Shown: in pieces, positions 1 through 7,581 of the stretch
Layout of the letters: each line of letters opens with the position of its first letter
Numbering within the stretch: the first letter of the stretch is position 1
Source of the DNA: JBOGOC01 sp050747525
Lineage (GTDB): Bacteria > Acidobacteriota > Polarisedimenticolia > JACPZX01 > DASXTC01
Direction: 5' to 3'
DNA length: 20,846 bases
Assembly (NCBI GenBank): GCA_050747525.1
Contig: JBOGOC010000098.1
Coordinates: 1 to 20,846 of the forward strand
Translations under genes and position numbers: made by a program
Notes under the pieces: model-generated
The model's input: only the letters and a program-made list of their open reading frames with translations
Databases searched by the model: none
Told to the model about the DNA's origin: nothing

Positions 1-1263
1 CCCCAGGCGGGCGAGGCCCCACACGGCGACCACGCCGGCCGCGGCCCCCGGTAGGATCAGCCACGACGCACCCGGCCATCGTCCCAGCGCGGCCAGCGCC
101 TCACGCTGATCGGCGGCCAGCCCTTCGAGGCCGGCCACGACGCGGCCGATCCCGCCCCCGCCCATCCACAGGAGCGCGAGAGATCCCGCCGCGGCCAGGC
201 ACAGGACCAGCCCCACGGCGATGCGGCGTCCCACCCGCTCCGCGTGGCGGGCCAGATCGCGCCCCACCAGAAGCGCGGCGGCCGGGAACAGAGGGAGCAG
301 GTACCTCGTCTTCTTTCCGGACACCAGGCTGAAGAAGAGGAAGGTCCAGCAGAACCAGATCAGGGGCACCCGCGCGGACGGGTCCTCGCGGCGGGCGCGC
401 CATGCCGAGACCAGCGCCAGCGGCAGGGCCGCCACCCAGGGGACGAACGACGCCGGAAAGACCTTCAGGAAGAAGGTGGCCGGCTCCTTGTGGTGCCAGG
501 AATCGTAGGCCCGGCCCAGGTTCTGCTTGAACAGGATGACGTTGGCGTAGGCTTCGCCGCCGCGCGCGACGGCGGGAATCAGCCACAGGGCCACCACCGC
601 CGCCGCCACCGGGAGCCCCCAGGCGGGATGCCCCGCCCAGGCGCGCCGCGGGCCATCCTCGGCCAGAGCGACCAGCAGCATCGTCCCTCCCGCCACCACG
701 AGGGCCACCGGCCCTTTGGTGATGAGCCCCAGCCCGGCCAGCACGTAGAACGCGCCCCACAACGTGGGCGCGCCGGCCTCGCGCGCCTTCAGTCCCACGG
801 CGATCGCGGCGGTCACCAGCAGCGTGAGGGTGGCGTCGATCACGCCCGTGGTCGCGTGCAGCGCGAACATGGCCGAGGTGGCCATGACGAGCGCCGCAAG
901 CCACCCCCCGCGCGCGTCGCCCAGCCGTCGTCCCAGGTGGAACACGAGCAGCAGCGTGCCCAGCGCGGCCAGCACGGAGACGAGGCGAACTCCGGCCGCG
1001 GCCGGGATCCCGGGAAGCCACCCGGCCGCCATCCCCAGCCAGAAGAACAACGGGGGCTTCTCGCCATACACCGTCCCGTTGAGGCTGGGGAGCAGGTAGT
1101 CCCCGCGCACGGCCATCTGCCGGGCCACCTCGGCGTAGCGAGGCTCGTCGGGGCTCCAGGGATCGCGCGCCCACACGCAGGGCAGGTAGACCAGCGCGGC
1201 GAGGACGACGAGAGCCAGAACAGGACGGTGGGGCTCGGCAACGCGAAGCAGGAACCGGTCCAC
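1..1263 (-). CDS. ArnT-like GT39 membrane glycosyltransferase, C-terminus cut by window edge
   Basis: 421 codons are visible and the frame is open to base 1, so the C-terminal end is missing. The N-terminus has one membrane helix followed by the family signature SPDEPRYAEVARQM at about residues 37-50, where the Asp-Glu pair is the catalytic/metal site of GT-C enzymes. EKPPLFFW follows at 68-75. About ten hydrophobic helices alternate with short loops, and a SGKKTRYLLPLFPA stretch is typical of ArnT/PMT-like proteins. Family members move a sugar from a polyprenyl-phosphate donor onto lipid A, protein or glycan on the periplasmic face. The GTG start at 1263 lies 3 nt after the TGA of the upstream GT2 gene and in its frame, so the two are probably co-translated. 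No clear Shine-Dalgarno is visible. The acceptor (lipid A versus other glycan) cannot be told. Confidence 0.85.
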   Translation of the reverse strand, partial: MDRFLLRVAEPHRPVLALVVLAALVYLPCVWARDPWSPDEPRYAEVARQMAVRGDYLLPSLNGTVYGEKPPLFFWLGMAAGWLPGIPAAAGVRLVSVLAALGTLLLVFHLGRRLGDARGGWLAALVMATSAMFALHATTGVIDATLTLLVTAAIAVGLKAREAGAPTLWGAFYVLAGLGLITKGPVALVVAGGTMLLVALAEDGPRRAWAGHPAWGLPVAAAVVALWLIPAVARGGEAYANVILFKQNLGRAYDSWHHKEPATFFLKVFPASFVPWVAALPLALVSAWRARREDPSARVPLIWFCWTFLFFSLVSGKKTRYLLPLFPAAALLVGRDLARHAERVGRRIAVGLVLCLAAAGSLALLWMGGGGIGRVVAGLEGLAADQREALAALGRWPGASWLILPGAAAGVVAVWGLARLG

Positions 1264-1266
1264 CGG

Positions 1267-2070
1267 TCAGGCGTCCGGCGGGAGGGCGTCGCCGGTCTGA
1301 TCCACGCGGTTCCCGTGGCACCGCTCCCAGAGCCGGGCGTACTTGACGAACACAGCCCAGGTGTCGATGCCCGTGATCATCAGGCCGGGGACGCCGTCCA
1401 TGAAGCCCAGCTGCAGGATGTAGCGCTTGACGAAGCGCGACATGGGACGAAACACCAGGTCGAGCGCCGTGGCCCGGCGCCCCCGCTTGCGCAGGTCCTC
1501 CGCGCCCCACGACGTGTAGCGATCGATCTTGCGCAAGTACGAATCCCATGACTGGAACGTGATGTGGAGCAGCGGGTGCTTCAGCTCGCGGACGGGCCCG
1601 TCCACGTCCACCTCGGCATGCACTTCCTTCTCCTGATACCGCCCCGCCGTCCTGTCCCACACCCTCAGCACGCGATCCCGCGCCCAGCCTCCGTAACGGA
1701 TCCTCCGGCCCAGGAAGTGGTTCACGCGGCGGATGACGTAGCCGCGGCAGTCGGGCCCGCGGCGCAGCAGGGCCTGGATCTCGTCGCGCAGCTCGGGGGT
1801 CACGCGCTCGTCGGAATCCACCACCATCACCCAACGATGACGGGCCTGCGGGATGGCCCAGTTCTTCTGCGACGCCGAATTGCCGTACTCGCGCTGGATG
1901 ATGCGGTCGGTGTAGCGGCGCGCGATCTCGAGGGTCCTGTCCGTGGAGAACGAGTCCACGACCAGGATCTCGTCGGCCCAGGTGACCGAGCGCAGACAGT
2001 CTTCGAGATTCTCCTGCTCGTTGAAGGTGGGGACGATGACACTGAGGGGCTCGGGCGCGGGCGGCGTCAC
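1267..2070 (-). CDS. WaaE/KdtX-like GT2 glycosyltransferase
   Basis: 267 aa, the usual size for the WaaE-like branch of family GT2, which adds a sugar to the lipopolysaccharide inner core on the cytosolic face. It opens with SVIVPTFNEQENL (about residues 10-22), then ADEILVVDSFSTDRT with the nucleotide-binding Asp39. NSASQKNWAI (64-73), characteristic of this branch, is followed by the DSD metal-binding motif at 85-87 (WVMVVDSDERV). The C-terminal part carries a hydrophobic patch (QLGFMDGVPGL), probably membrane association. The start is GTG 2070, whose GTGA overlaps the stop of the upstream kinase by 4 nt, with AAGGA about 11 nt upstream. A longer reading to 2256 only adds kinase-gene antisense-like composition. 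The exact sugar is unknown. Confidence 0.9.
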   Translation of the reverse strand: MTPPAPEPLSVIVPTFNEQENLEDCLRSVTWADEILVVDSFSTDRTLEIARRYTDRIIQREYGNSASQKNWAIPQARHRWVMVVDSDERVTPELRDEIQALLRRGPDCRGYVIRRVNHFLGRRIRYGGWARDRVLRVWDRTAGRYQEKEVHAEVDVDGPVRELKHPLLHITFQSWDSYLRKIDRYTSWGAEDLRKRGRRATALDLVFRPMSRFVKRYILQLGFMDGVPGLMITGIDTWAVFVKYARLWERCHGNRVDQTGDALPPDA

Positions 2071-2741
2071 AGCCAGGGGTTCCTTCCGCGCGTCCGGGGC
2101 AGGTCCTTCTTGCGGTTGAAGGGCCACAGCCTGCGCAGCCTCTTGAAGCGCCGATGGGAGGCCAGCTCGTCGCTGGTCACTTCTTCGGGCACCAGCGCCA
2201 CCTTCCACTTGAGGAGGGCCCGCTCCTCGGCGCGCCGCAGCGCCGGGAACACCCACCGGCCCCGCCAGCTGTCCGGATCGAACACCCCCGCCGACGAAAA
2301 GTCGATCAGATACAGCTTTCCGTCGGGCGTCACGAGAAAGTTGTCACGGCTGCGCAGGTCGCCGTGGATCACGCCGCGCCCGTGAACCGTGACCAGCAGG
2401 GCCTTGAGGCGCTCGGCCACGCGCGGCACCCCCCCGTGGCGGTGATGGAACTTGGGAAGCCGGATCCCCTCGACGCACTCCAGGACGATGGCGTGCCGAT
2501 CCAGCGCGCCGTGGAACCGCGGGATCCCTTCGACGCCGGCCAGCCGCGCGTAGGCGCGGGCCTCCCGGCGCAGCTGCAGCGCCCCGGCCCAGCGCACCAC
2601 CGCCCCCTTGGCCGCGTAGTCCTTCACGGCGTAGAGCCCGTCGGGAACGGACACGCGCAGGACGTCGGCCTTGTTCCATGCACCCTTCTTGATGTAGCCG
2701 ATGGTGGCCGCGGCGAGAGTGGCGCGTGTGAGGGAAGTCAC
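2067..2741 (-). CDS. Kdo/heptose-kinase-like small protein kinase fold
   Basis: 224 aa with a compact kinase fold of the lipopolysaccharide-kinase (WaaP/KdkA) and RIO-like type. Visible elements are a beta3 lysine in LYAVKDY (Lys40), a candidate alpha-C glutamate (LRREARAY, Glu60), a hinge IVLECVEGI, the catalytic loop HGDLRSRDN (His126, Asp128, Asn134), and DFS in place of DFG at Asp147. Such enzymes phosphorylate Kdo or heptose in the inner core, inside the cell. It sits between a radical SAM gene and a core-type glycosyltransferase, which favours a sugar rather than a protein substrate. The GTG start at 2741 overlaps the upstream TGA by 4 nt (GTGA). Longer upstream readings in this frame run through the radical SAM gene and are rejected. 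Which hydroxyl is phosphorylated is not predictable. Confidence 0.82.
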   Translation of the reverse strand: MTSLTRATLAAATIGYIKKGAWNKADVLRVSVPDGLYAVKDYAAKGAVVRWAGALQLRREARAYARLAGVEGIPRFHGALDRHAIVLECVEGIRLPKFHHRHGGVPRVAERLKALLVTVHGRGVIHGDLRSRDNFLVTPDGKLYLIDFSSAGVFDPDSWRGRWVFPALRRAEERALLKWKVALVPEEVTSDELASHRRFKRLRRLWPFNRKKDLPRTRGRNPWL

Positions 2742-3706
2742 CCCTCGATCTCGACCTCTTCGTCGACCTTGCACTCGTTGCACAGATCGATGGTGTCGAT
2801 GCGATCGCCCAGGAAGCGGCGGCGGATGTCCACCGCCTTCTCCCCGTTCCACACGGCCTTGATGCTGGAGTGGGTGATGTTGCCCAGGATCTGCTTGCGG
2901 GAATAGTCCGTGCAGCACAGCACCATGTCGCCGTTGAAGTTGATGTAGCCCTGCTTGAACAGGCGCGTGCAGGTCGAGAAGTACTTCATGTGCCCGCTGG
3001 TGGAGAACGACTCCGCGTCGGCGATGTTGCCGCCGCGGTTCTCCAGCGCCGTGTACTTGGAGCGCACGCCGCGCTTCTTCCAGTAGGCCACCGCCTTCTT
3101 CGCGTCGATCACGTCGGTGGCGACCATGGTGATCCACACCTTGGGCCACTCGGTCATCCTCTTCCGCTGCTGCTCCAGCAGTTGGTTGATGTTCTCCATG
3201 GTGTGCTCGAAGTGCATGGAGCCGCGCATGGTCTTCTCGTAGCCGTCCTTCTCGATCCCCTGGAACGAGACGTAAAGGGCATGCAGCGCCGGCCCGATGT
3301 CGAGCATCTCGGAGATCCGCTCCTTGGTGAGGAGCCCTCCGTTGGTGGTCACCACGACCTTGCTGTCGGGGATCTGCTCGTGGATGTAGCGAACCTTCTT
3401 GAAGAGGTCCTTGTCGATGAAGGGCTCGTTCATCAGGTACGGGCTGATGCGGCGCACCCCGTGCTCCTTCGCCTCCGCGATGATCCGCTTGAACAGATCC
3501 GGATCCATGCGGCCCTTGGGCTGGAAGTCGAAGGTCGAGCCGAAGGGACAGAAGATGCAGTCGGCCTGGCAGCCCGTCACCGTCTGGATCTGCAGCGTTC
3601 GCGGGAAGCCAGGCACGGGCCGGCGGGTGACCCTCTTGTGCAGGATCGAGAGAAGTCCCTCGTCCGGTTCGGGCAAGTAGTACTTGTTGATCTTGATGGA
3701 CTTCAC
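2738..3706 (-). CDS. radical SAM/SPASM-domain protein
   Basis: 322 aa from GTG 3706. The radical SAM cluster motif CQADCIFC gives Cys46, Cys50 and Cys53 (CX3CX2C). SAM-binding elements follow, including PYLMNEPFID (like the GGEP region) and VVVTTNGGLL. The C-terminal third carries auxiliary-cluster cysteines of SPASM type: Cys246, Cys264/265 in MVLCCTDY, then Cys309 and Cys312 in LCNEC. The family makes 5'-deoxyadenosyl radicals and modifies peptides, proteins or small molecules. As first gene of an operon with a sugar kinase and two glycosyltransferases it may act on a surface-glycan precursor, but that is inference. A TTG at 3775 would extend the frame, but it overlaps the -35 box of the promoter at 3743-3772. 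GTG 3706 has GGAG about 11 nt upstream. Confidence 0.88.
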   Translation of the reverse strand: MKSIKINKYYLPEPDEGLLSILHKRVTRRPVPGFPRTLQIQTVTGCQADCIFCPFGSTFDFQPKGRMDPDLFKRIIAEAKEHGVRRISPYLMNEPFIDKDLFKKVRYIHEQIPDSKVVVTTNGGLLTKERISEMLDIGPALHALYVSFQGIEKDGYEKTMRGSMHFEHTMENINQLLEQQRKRMTEWPKVWITMVATDVIDAKKAVAYWKKRGVRSKYTALENRGGNIADAESFSTSGHMKYFSTCTRLFKQGYINFNGDMVLCCTDYSRKQILGNITHSSIKAVWNGEKAVDIRRRFLGDRIDTIDLCNECKVDEEVEIEG

Positions 3707-3742
3707 GGCGTGCGCGGCTCCGCGGAAATGGGAGTGGCGCTC

Positions 3743-3772
3743 ATTATAAAGATGCGGCTCGAGGGGCGTCAA
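3743..3772 (-). promoter_or_regulatory. sigma70-type promoter of the radical SAM operon
   Basis: On the minus strand TTGACG (3772-3767) is followed by an 18-bp spacer and a perfect TATAAT (3748-3743). Transcription should begin near 3736, giving a leader of about 30 nt before GTG 3706. This is one of very few AT-rich patches in the region, and it decides the start of the downstream gene. Confidence 0.75.
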
Positions 3773-3818
3773 CAATGCGCCCGGGGCGGCCGGAGGCCGC
3801 GCCGGACGGGGCCTGTGG

Positions 3819-3824
3819 TAACGT
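3819..3824 (+). promoter_or_regulatory. possible -10 element for a leaderless transcript
   Basis: TAACGT fits the loose TANNNT form of a -10 box and ends 7 nt before ATG 3832. No Shine-Dalgarno lies between them, so the message may begin at or next to the start codon. The same 7-nt arrangement occurs before mpl (7569-7574). No -35 box is recognisable. Weak evidence. Confidence 0.3.
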
Positions 3825-3831
3825 CCCGCCC

Positions 3832-5031
3832 ATGAAGCTCCTGTATTTCTATCGGGTCCCTGTGCCGGATCCGCGGGCCGACGCCGTGCAGGTGGTGCAG
3901 ACGTGCGCGGGGATCGCGCGGGCCGGCTGGAACGTCACGCTGCACGTGGAGACCGCATCGGCCCCGCTCTCCGAGGTGCTTGGCTTCTACGGCGCAGAGC
4001 CGCCGGGCGACGGCCCGGGACGACTGGAGCTGACCGCCATCGGGAGGCGCTGGTCGTGGCCGTTCCTGGCCTGGCGCATCCGCGATCTGTGGCCGCAGGT
4101 GCGCGGCACGACCGCCTGCCTGTTCGTGCGCGAGGTGCGCCCCTACGTGCCGGGCCTGATGGCGCGCGCCCGGCGGTGGGGCGTGCCCTCCATCTACGAA
4201 GCGCACAACGTGTCGGCGCGGCTGGTGGAAGAGAAGCGCGACCAGGCCGCGTCGAAGCCGGACGCCGCCGGGCTGCGCCGCCTCAGCCGGAAGGCCCTGG
4301 CCCGCGCGCGTCTGGAGCGGGAGATCCTCGCGGCGGCGGACGGACTGATCTGCACGCAGCGGGCCACGCTGGACGCGCTGGCCACACTCATCCGCCCGGG
4401 CACGCCGTCGATCCTCCTGGGCAACGCCACGCGGATCCCACCGTGGCCCGCGTCGCCGCACCGCGACATCGACATCCTCTATTGCGGATCGCTCAAGCCC
4501 TGGAAAGGGGTGGACACGCTGGTGCGCGCCCTGGGGATGCTGGCTCCCCATACCCTCACCATCGTGGGCCCGGGGACTCCGGCCGACACCGAGCGCCTGC
4601 GCGGCATCGCCGGGAAGGAGGGGGCCGGCGGGAGGCTGCGGCTGCTCCCGCCCGTCTCTCCCGCGGGGGTCTGGGATCTGTACGCGCGGGCGCGCGTGGG
4701 TGCCATCCCACTGCCCGGTCAGGCGTACGTGGAAGCCCGCGACTTCACCTCGCCCCTGAAGCTGTTCGAGATGCTGGCCGCGGGCCTCCCCGTGGTGGCC
4801 AGCCACCTGCCGGCTCTCGAGAGCTACGTCGCCGACGGACGCGAGGCGCTCCTGGTGCCGGCCGACGACCCGGGCGCGCTCGCCTCCGCCCTCAGGCGCG
4901 TCCTGCAGGACGACGCGCTGCGCGCCCGCCTGTCCGAGGCGGGACGCGCACGCGCCGCCGAGTTCACCTGGGACGCCCGGGGGCGCGCCATCGCCTCCTT
5001 CGCATCACGCCTGGGGACGCGCATCACTTGA
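3832..5031 (+). CDS. GT4-family glycosyltransferase (GT-B fold)
   Basis: 399 aa. It begins MKLLYFYRVPVPD and has the two Rossmann-like halves of GT-B enzymes. The N-terminal half includes IYEAHNVSARLVEEKR, typical of the acceptor side of GT4 proteins. The C-terminal half begins near ILYCGSLKPWKGVDTLVRAL (about 220-240), followed by LTIVGPGTP and then SPLKLFEMLAAGLPVVAS, the donor-binding EX7E-like region with the first Glu replaced by the Ser-Pro-Leu-Lys variant. The cytosolic enzyme would transfer a nucleotide-activated sugar to a lipid-linked or core glycan. ATG 3832 is preferred over the in-frame codon at 3775 because the earlier segment is Pro/Gly-rich, lies in the divergent promoter region and has no family resemblance. 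It is divergent from the radical SAM operon, and its 3' end overlaps the convergent DUF gene by 8 nt. Donor and acceptor unknown. Confidence 0.88.
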   Translation: MKLLYFYRVPVPDPRADAVQVVQTCAGIARAGWNVTLHVETASAPLSEVLGFYGAEPPGDGPGRLELTAIGRRWSWPFLAWRIRDLWPQVRGTTACLFVREVRPYVPGLMARARRWGVPSIYEAHNVSARLVEEKRDQAASKPDAAGLRRLSRKALARARLEREILAAADGLICTQRATLDALATLIRPGTPSILLGNATRIPPWPASPHRDIDILYCGSLKPWKGVDTLVRALGMLAPHTLTIVGPGTPADTERLRGIAGKEGAGGRLRLLPPVSPAGVWDLYARARVGAIPLPGQAYVEARDFTSPLKLFEMLAAGLPVVASHLPALESYVADGREALLVPADDPGALASALRRVLQDDALRARLSEAGRARAAEFTWDARGRAIASFASRLGTRIT

Positions 5032-5518
5032 CGCGCGTGAGCTCCACGGTCATCGGCTGCTCCGTCCCGCCACCTGCGTGAGTCCACTGCTCCGTGATCT
5101 TGTCCGGGCTCACGAAGGTGATGGTCACGCTCTTCATGAAGGCCGCGTCCTTGGAAGCCAGGTTGGTCACGTCGTGAAACGCGAAGGCCATGGTCTTCCC
5201 ATCCGCCGCGAGGCCCGGCGCCTTCATGCGCGGCTGGTTGTTCCCGCCGCAGTAGTGGGTGAGCATGAGCTGGTCGCCGTCCCGGTGGTACATGGTGACC
5301 ATGTCGTTGTAGCTGAGGTGCTCCATGACGGCCGTGCCGTTCGACGTGACCGTGAAGGTGACCTTGAGCGGCGCGCCGTCCGGGCCTTTGGCCTCCCAGT
5401 CTCCAGCCAGCGCCTTGAGCCGATCGAATCCCTTTTCCGCCTGCTCCTTGCCTCGGGCTTCGAGGCCGGCCCCCACGGCCGCCAGCACGCACACCAGAAA
5501 AATCCACGCTTTCATCAT
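5024..5518 (-). CDS. secreted small protein, DUF1579-like
   Basis: 164 aa. The N-terminus (MMKAWIFLVCVLAAVGAGLEA) is a signal peptide. The mature part begins with LKALAGDWEAKGPDG, then beta-strand-like segments with TAVMEHLSY, YHRDGDQLMLTHYCGG, AFAFHDVTNLAS and ITFVSPDKITEQW. The pattern is that of a small lipocalin-like beta barrel, as in DUF1579-type proteins. I recall similar proteins as common conserved hypotheticals in Acidobacteriota genomes, but no function is established. A strong AAGGAGG ends 8 nt before ATG 5518, and a second ATG follows directly. It lies 38 nt behind the asparagine-synthetase-like gene on the same strand, with a strong hairpin in the gap, so it may be partly uncoupled from it. 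Its end overlaps the convergent GT4 gene by 8 nt. Confidence 0.8.
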   Translation of the reverse strand: MMKAWIFLVCVLAAVGAGLEARGKEQAEKGFDRLKALAGDWEAKGPDGAPLKVTFTVTSNGTAVMEHLSYNDMVTMYHRDGDQLMLTHYCGGNNQPRMKAPGLAADGKTMAFAFHDVTNLASKDAAFMKSVTITFVSPDKITEQWTHAGGGTEQPMTVELTRVK

Positions 5519-5552
5519 CGATGACCCCTCCTTGATCGGACATTACACGGGA

Positions 5553-5571
5553 GGCCTCAATCCTTGAGGCC
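5553..5571 (-). terminator. stem-loop across the stop of the asparagine-synthetase-like gene
   Basis: Perfect 8-bp inverted repeat (GGCCTCAA / TTGAGGCC) with a 3-nt loop. It is extended by GGG/CCC pairs beyond one mismatch (5549-5575). It contains the stop codon of the upstream gene and has no T run after it on either strand. It could be an attenuating or U-less terminator, or an RNA-stability element before the DUF gene. Confidence 0.4.
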
Positions 5572-7332
5572 CCCGGCCCACCAGGTCTGCATCGCCACCA
5601 GCTGCCAGATCTTCCCGTCGAGTGCGGGGGCGGCCGGACCCGCCTCGAACCTCCTCTTGATGAGCGCCATGGCGGCCGGGTCGAAGATCCCCTGCTCCTC
5701 GAGACGTCCGGCGTGGAAAGCGGCCTCGGTGAGATCGCGCAGCGGGCCCTTGAGCCACCGCCCGATGGGCACCTGCAGCCCCCGCTTCCGCCGGTGCACC
5801 AGGTCGCGCGGCAGCAGCTCCAGGGCGGCCTGCTTGAGAAGCCACTTGCCCGTGTTCCCCTTCAGGAGCCGGCGCAGGCCGAGCCGGGCGCACCAGGCCG
5901 CGAACTCGGGGTCGACGAAGGGACTGCGGGTCTCCACCCCGTGCGCCATCCCCATCTTGTCCCCCTTCATGAGGAGCCCCTCGGGAAGGCCATGCCGCGC
6001 GTCCATCCGGATGGCCGCGTCCACGGACCCTCCCTCCCAGTCGAGAGGTGCCTTCAGATAGGTGTCGGCCACGGCGGCCTGCTTCACCCGCCGGGCGAAG
6101 TCGGGCGTGTAGAGGGCAGCCCTTTCCCGTGCGGTCCACTTCTCGCGCATGGCCAGGTACCGGGCCGGGCCGGACAGCTCGAGAAGCGCCCGGCGGGCCG
6201 ACGCCCGCCGGCGGCGCTCTTCCCCGCCTAGCCCGGCGGCCGCCATCAGGGCCGACCGGAGCGGCCGTGGCCAGTGCTCCAGGGCGTCGAGCGCCTGGAG
6301 GCGCCGGAACCAGTGATCCCCCGCGAGCAGGGCGTCGGCACCGTCTCCCGTCAGCGCGACGGCCGAGGTGCCCGCCGCCTCCCGCGCCAGGACCCAGTTT
6401 GGGAGGGTGGCCGCATCGGCCATCGGCTCGTCGAGATGATGAAGGACTTGGCTCACCAGGGCTGGATCGACCTCCGGCATCGGGATCTCGTGATGATGCG
6501 CTCGAGCCAGCCCGGCCACGCGGCGGGCGTGGATCGACTCGTCCAGGCGGGGCTCGGAGAAGGAGACCGACCACGTGTGCAGCGCCCGACGGCTTCCGCC
6601 CGCGCGCGCCGCCAGCATCGTCACCAGGCTGGAGTCGAGGCCGCCGCTCAGGAAGACCGAGAGGTCCCCATCGTGAGGAAGTCTGCGCTCCAGCGCCTGC
6701 GAGAGCCGCTCCAGCATCTCGGCCGGGTTGGCTTCCAGGCCGGCCCGATCGGGAAGCCGCCAGTACGGCGTCACCTCCGTGGCCTCCGCGGCTCCGGCGG
6801 CGAGACGGTCCAGGTCGACGTGCACCGTGTGCCCGGCCGGCACCTTTCTGACGTGGGAGAAGAAGGTCCATGGAGCCGGGATGTAGGTGAACGCCAGGAA
6901 GGCGTCCAGCGCGGTGGCATCCACGTCGTCCTTGAAGACGAACCCCGCCGCGCGCAGCGCCTTGATCTCGGAAGCGAAGGCCACCCCGGCGGAGGAGGCC
7001 ATGTAGTAGAGAGGCTTCTCACCGAGACGATCGCGCGCCAGGATCAGCCGGCGGCTCCCCAGGTCCAGGACGGCCGCGGCGAACGATCCGTTCAGCGCCG
7101 CGGCGAAGGCCGCCGCGTCTCCGCGGGAGGCCGACCATGCTCGCAGGAGATCGTCGGGACCGTTGAACGACGAGTCGGCCACAGCGGCGGGGGCGGCATC
7201 CGATGGGGCGCCGAGCCAGCCGATGTGACCGCGGTGGGCGAGGGCCCCCCGCATGACGCCGGACACCCTGGAGGGATCGATCCCCCCGGCCCCGCCGGCT
7301 CCGGCCGCCACCCAGCCGCAGATCCCCCTCAC
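5557..7332 (-). CDS. asparagine-synthetase-like protein with degenerate glutaminase domain
   Basis: 591 aa. The synthetase half looks intact: PPi loop SGGLDSS at 229-235, TGDGADALLAG further on, and LLMKGDKMGMAHGVETRSPFVD near the C-terminus. The N-terminal glutamine-hydrolysing half is damaged. The protein starts MRGICGW instead of MCGI, so the nucleophile Cys2 is Arg. HRGPDD is HRGH, and the RLSIID, NGEIYN and SDTE segments are missing or unrecognisable, so the conserved ARDRLGEKPLYY appears at about 99-110, roughly 30 residues early. The start is well supported: GTG 7332 with GGAGG 7 nt upstream. ATP-dependent adenylation and amide formation should remain, using free ammonia or another amine. 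The nearby glycan genes make a sugar or peptide substrate possible. It is divergent from mpl. It could alternatively be a cyclase or amide synthase like beta-lactam synthetase, a family that also lacks Cys. Confidence 0.85.
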   Translation of the reverse strand: MRGICGWVAAGAGGAGGIDPSRVSGVMRGALAHRGHIGWLGAPSDAAPAAVADSSFNGPDDLLRAWSASRGDAAAFAAALNGSFAAAVLDLGSRRLILARDRLGEKPLYYMASSAGVAFASEIKALRAAGFVFKDDVDATALDAFLAFTYIPAPWTFFSHVRKVPAGHTVHVDLDRLAAGAAEATEVTPYWRLPDRAGLEANPAEMLERLSQALERRLPHDGDLSVFLSGGLDSSLVTMLAARAGGSRRALHTWSVSFSEPRLDESIHARRVAGLARAHHHEIPMPEVDPALVSQVLHHLDEPMADAATLPNWVLAREAAGTSAVALTGDGADALLAGDHWFRRLQALDALEHWPRPLRSALMAAAGLGGEERRRRASARRALLELSGPARYLAMREKWTARERAALYTPDFARRVKQAAVADTYLKAPLDWEGGSVDAAIRMDARHGLPEGLLMKGDKMGMAHGVETRSPFVDPEFAAWCARLGLRRLLKGNTGKWLLKQAALELLPRDLVHRRKRGLQVPIGRWLKGPLRDLTEAAFHAGRLEEQGIFDPAAMALIKRRFEAGPAAPALDGKIWQLVAMQTWWAGGLKD

Positions 7333-7581
7333 GCGCCAGCCTCCTCTCGTTCGAGGGGTTCAGACTAGCGGGGGGGCCGCGCAACGTCCATAGTGGCGCG
7401 CAGATTGTGCCTACCCAGGGAATGGGCCCGAATTCAACAAGAACCTGGTCCGTTTCAACACCCGACGCCGCCCAAAAGGACTGAGGACACCCCCATCACG
7501 AGCGAGGAACAATCTCCGCGCCACGATGGAATGATCGGGAGGGGCTGGCCGGCGGGCGGCGCTGGTAATAGATTCCCCCCG
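7333..7581. other. intergenic region between divergent asparagine-synthetase-like gene and mpl
   Basis: Holds the GGAGG ribosome site of the minus-strand gene. Near its right end lies TAGATT (7569-7574), 7 nt before the mpl start and a candidate leaderless -10. An open frame extends mpl upstream to 7393, but its codons lose the strong G/C third-position bias, so I read it as non-coding. No convincing -35, operator or RNA element was found. Confidence 0.4.

Noticed and set aside
101..1834. Long minus-strand frame of 577 codons and other Arg/Pro/Gly-rich frames at the left edge
   Set aside because: It crosses the GT2 and GT39 genes out of frame. The GT39 signature is in another frame that runs to the window edge.
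3704..3744. Tiny 13-codon frame (ATG 3744) ending on the GTG of the radical SAM gene, as a leader or precursor peptide
   Set aside because: Its ATG overlaps the -10 box, so it lies upstream of the predicted transcript start. It has no Cys or conserved core.
7393..7581. N-terminal extension of mpl
   Set aside because: Third-position G/C bias vanishes in this segment, and Mpl homology begins at MLIHLIGVCG.
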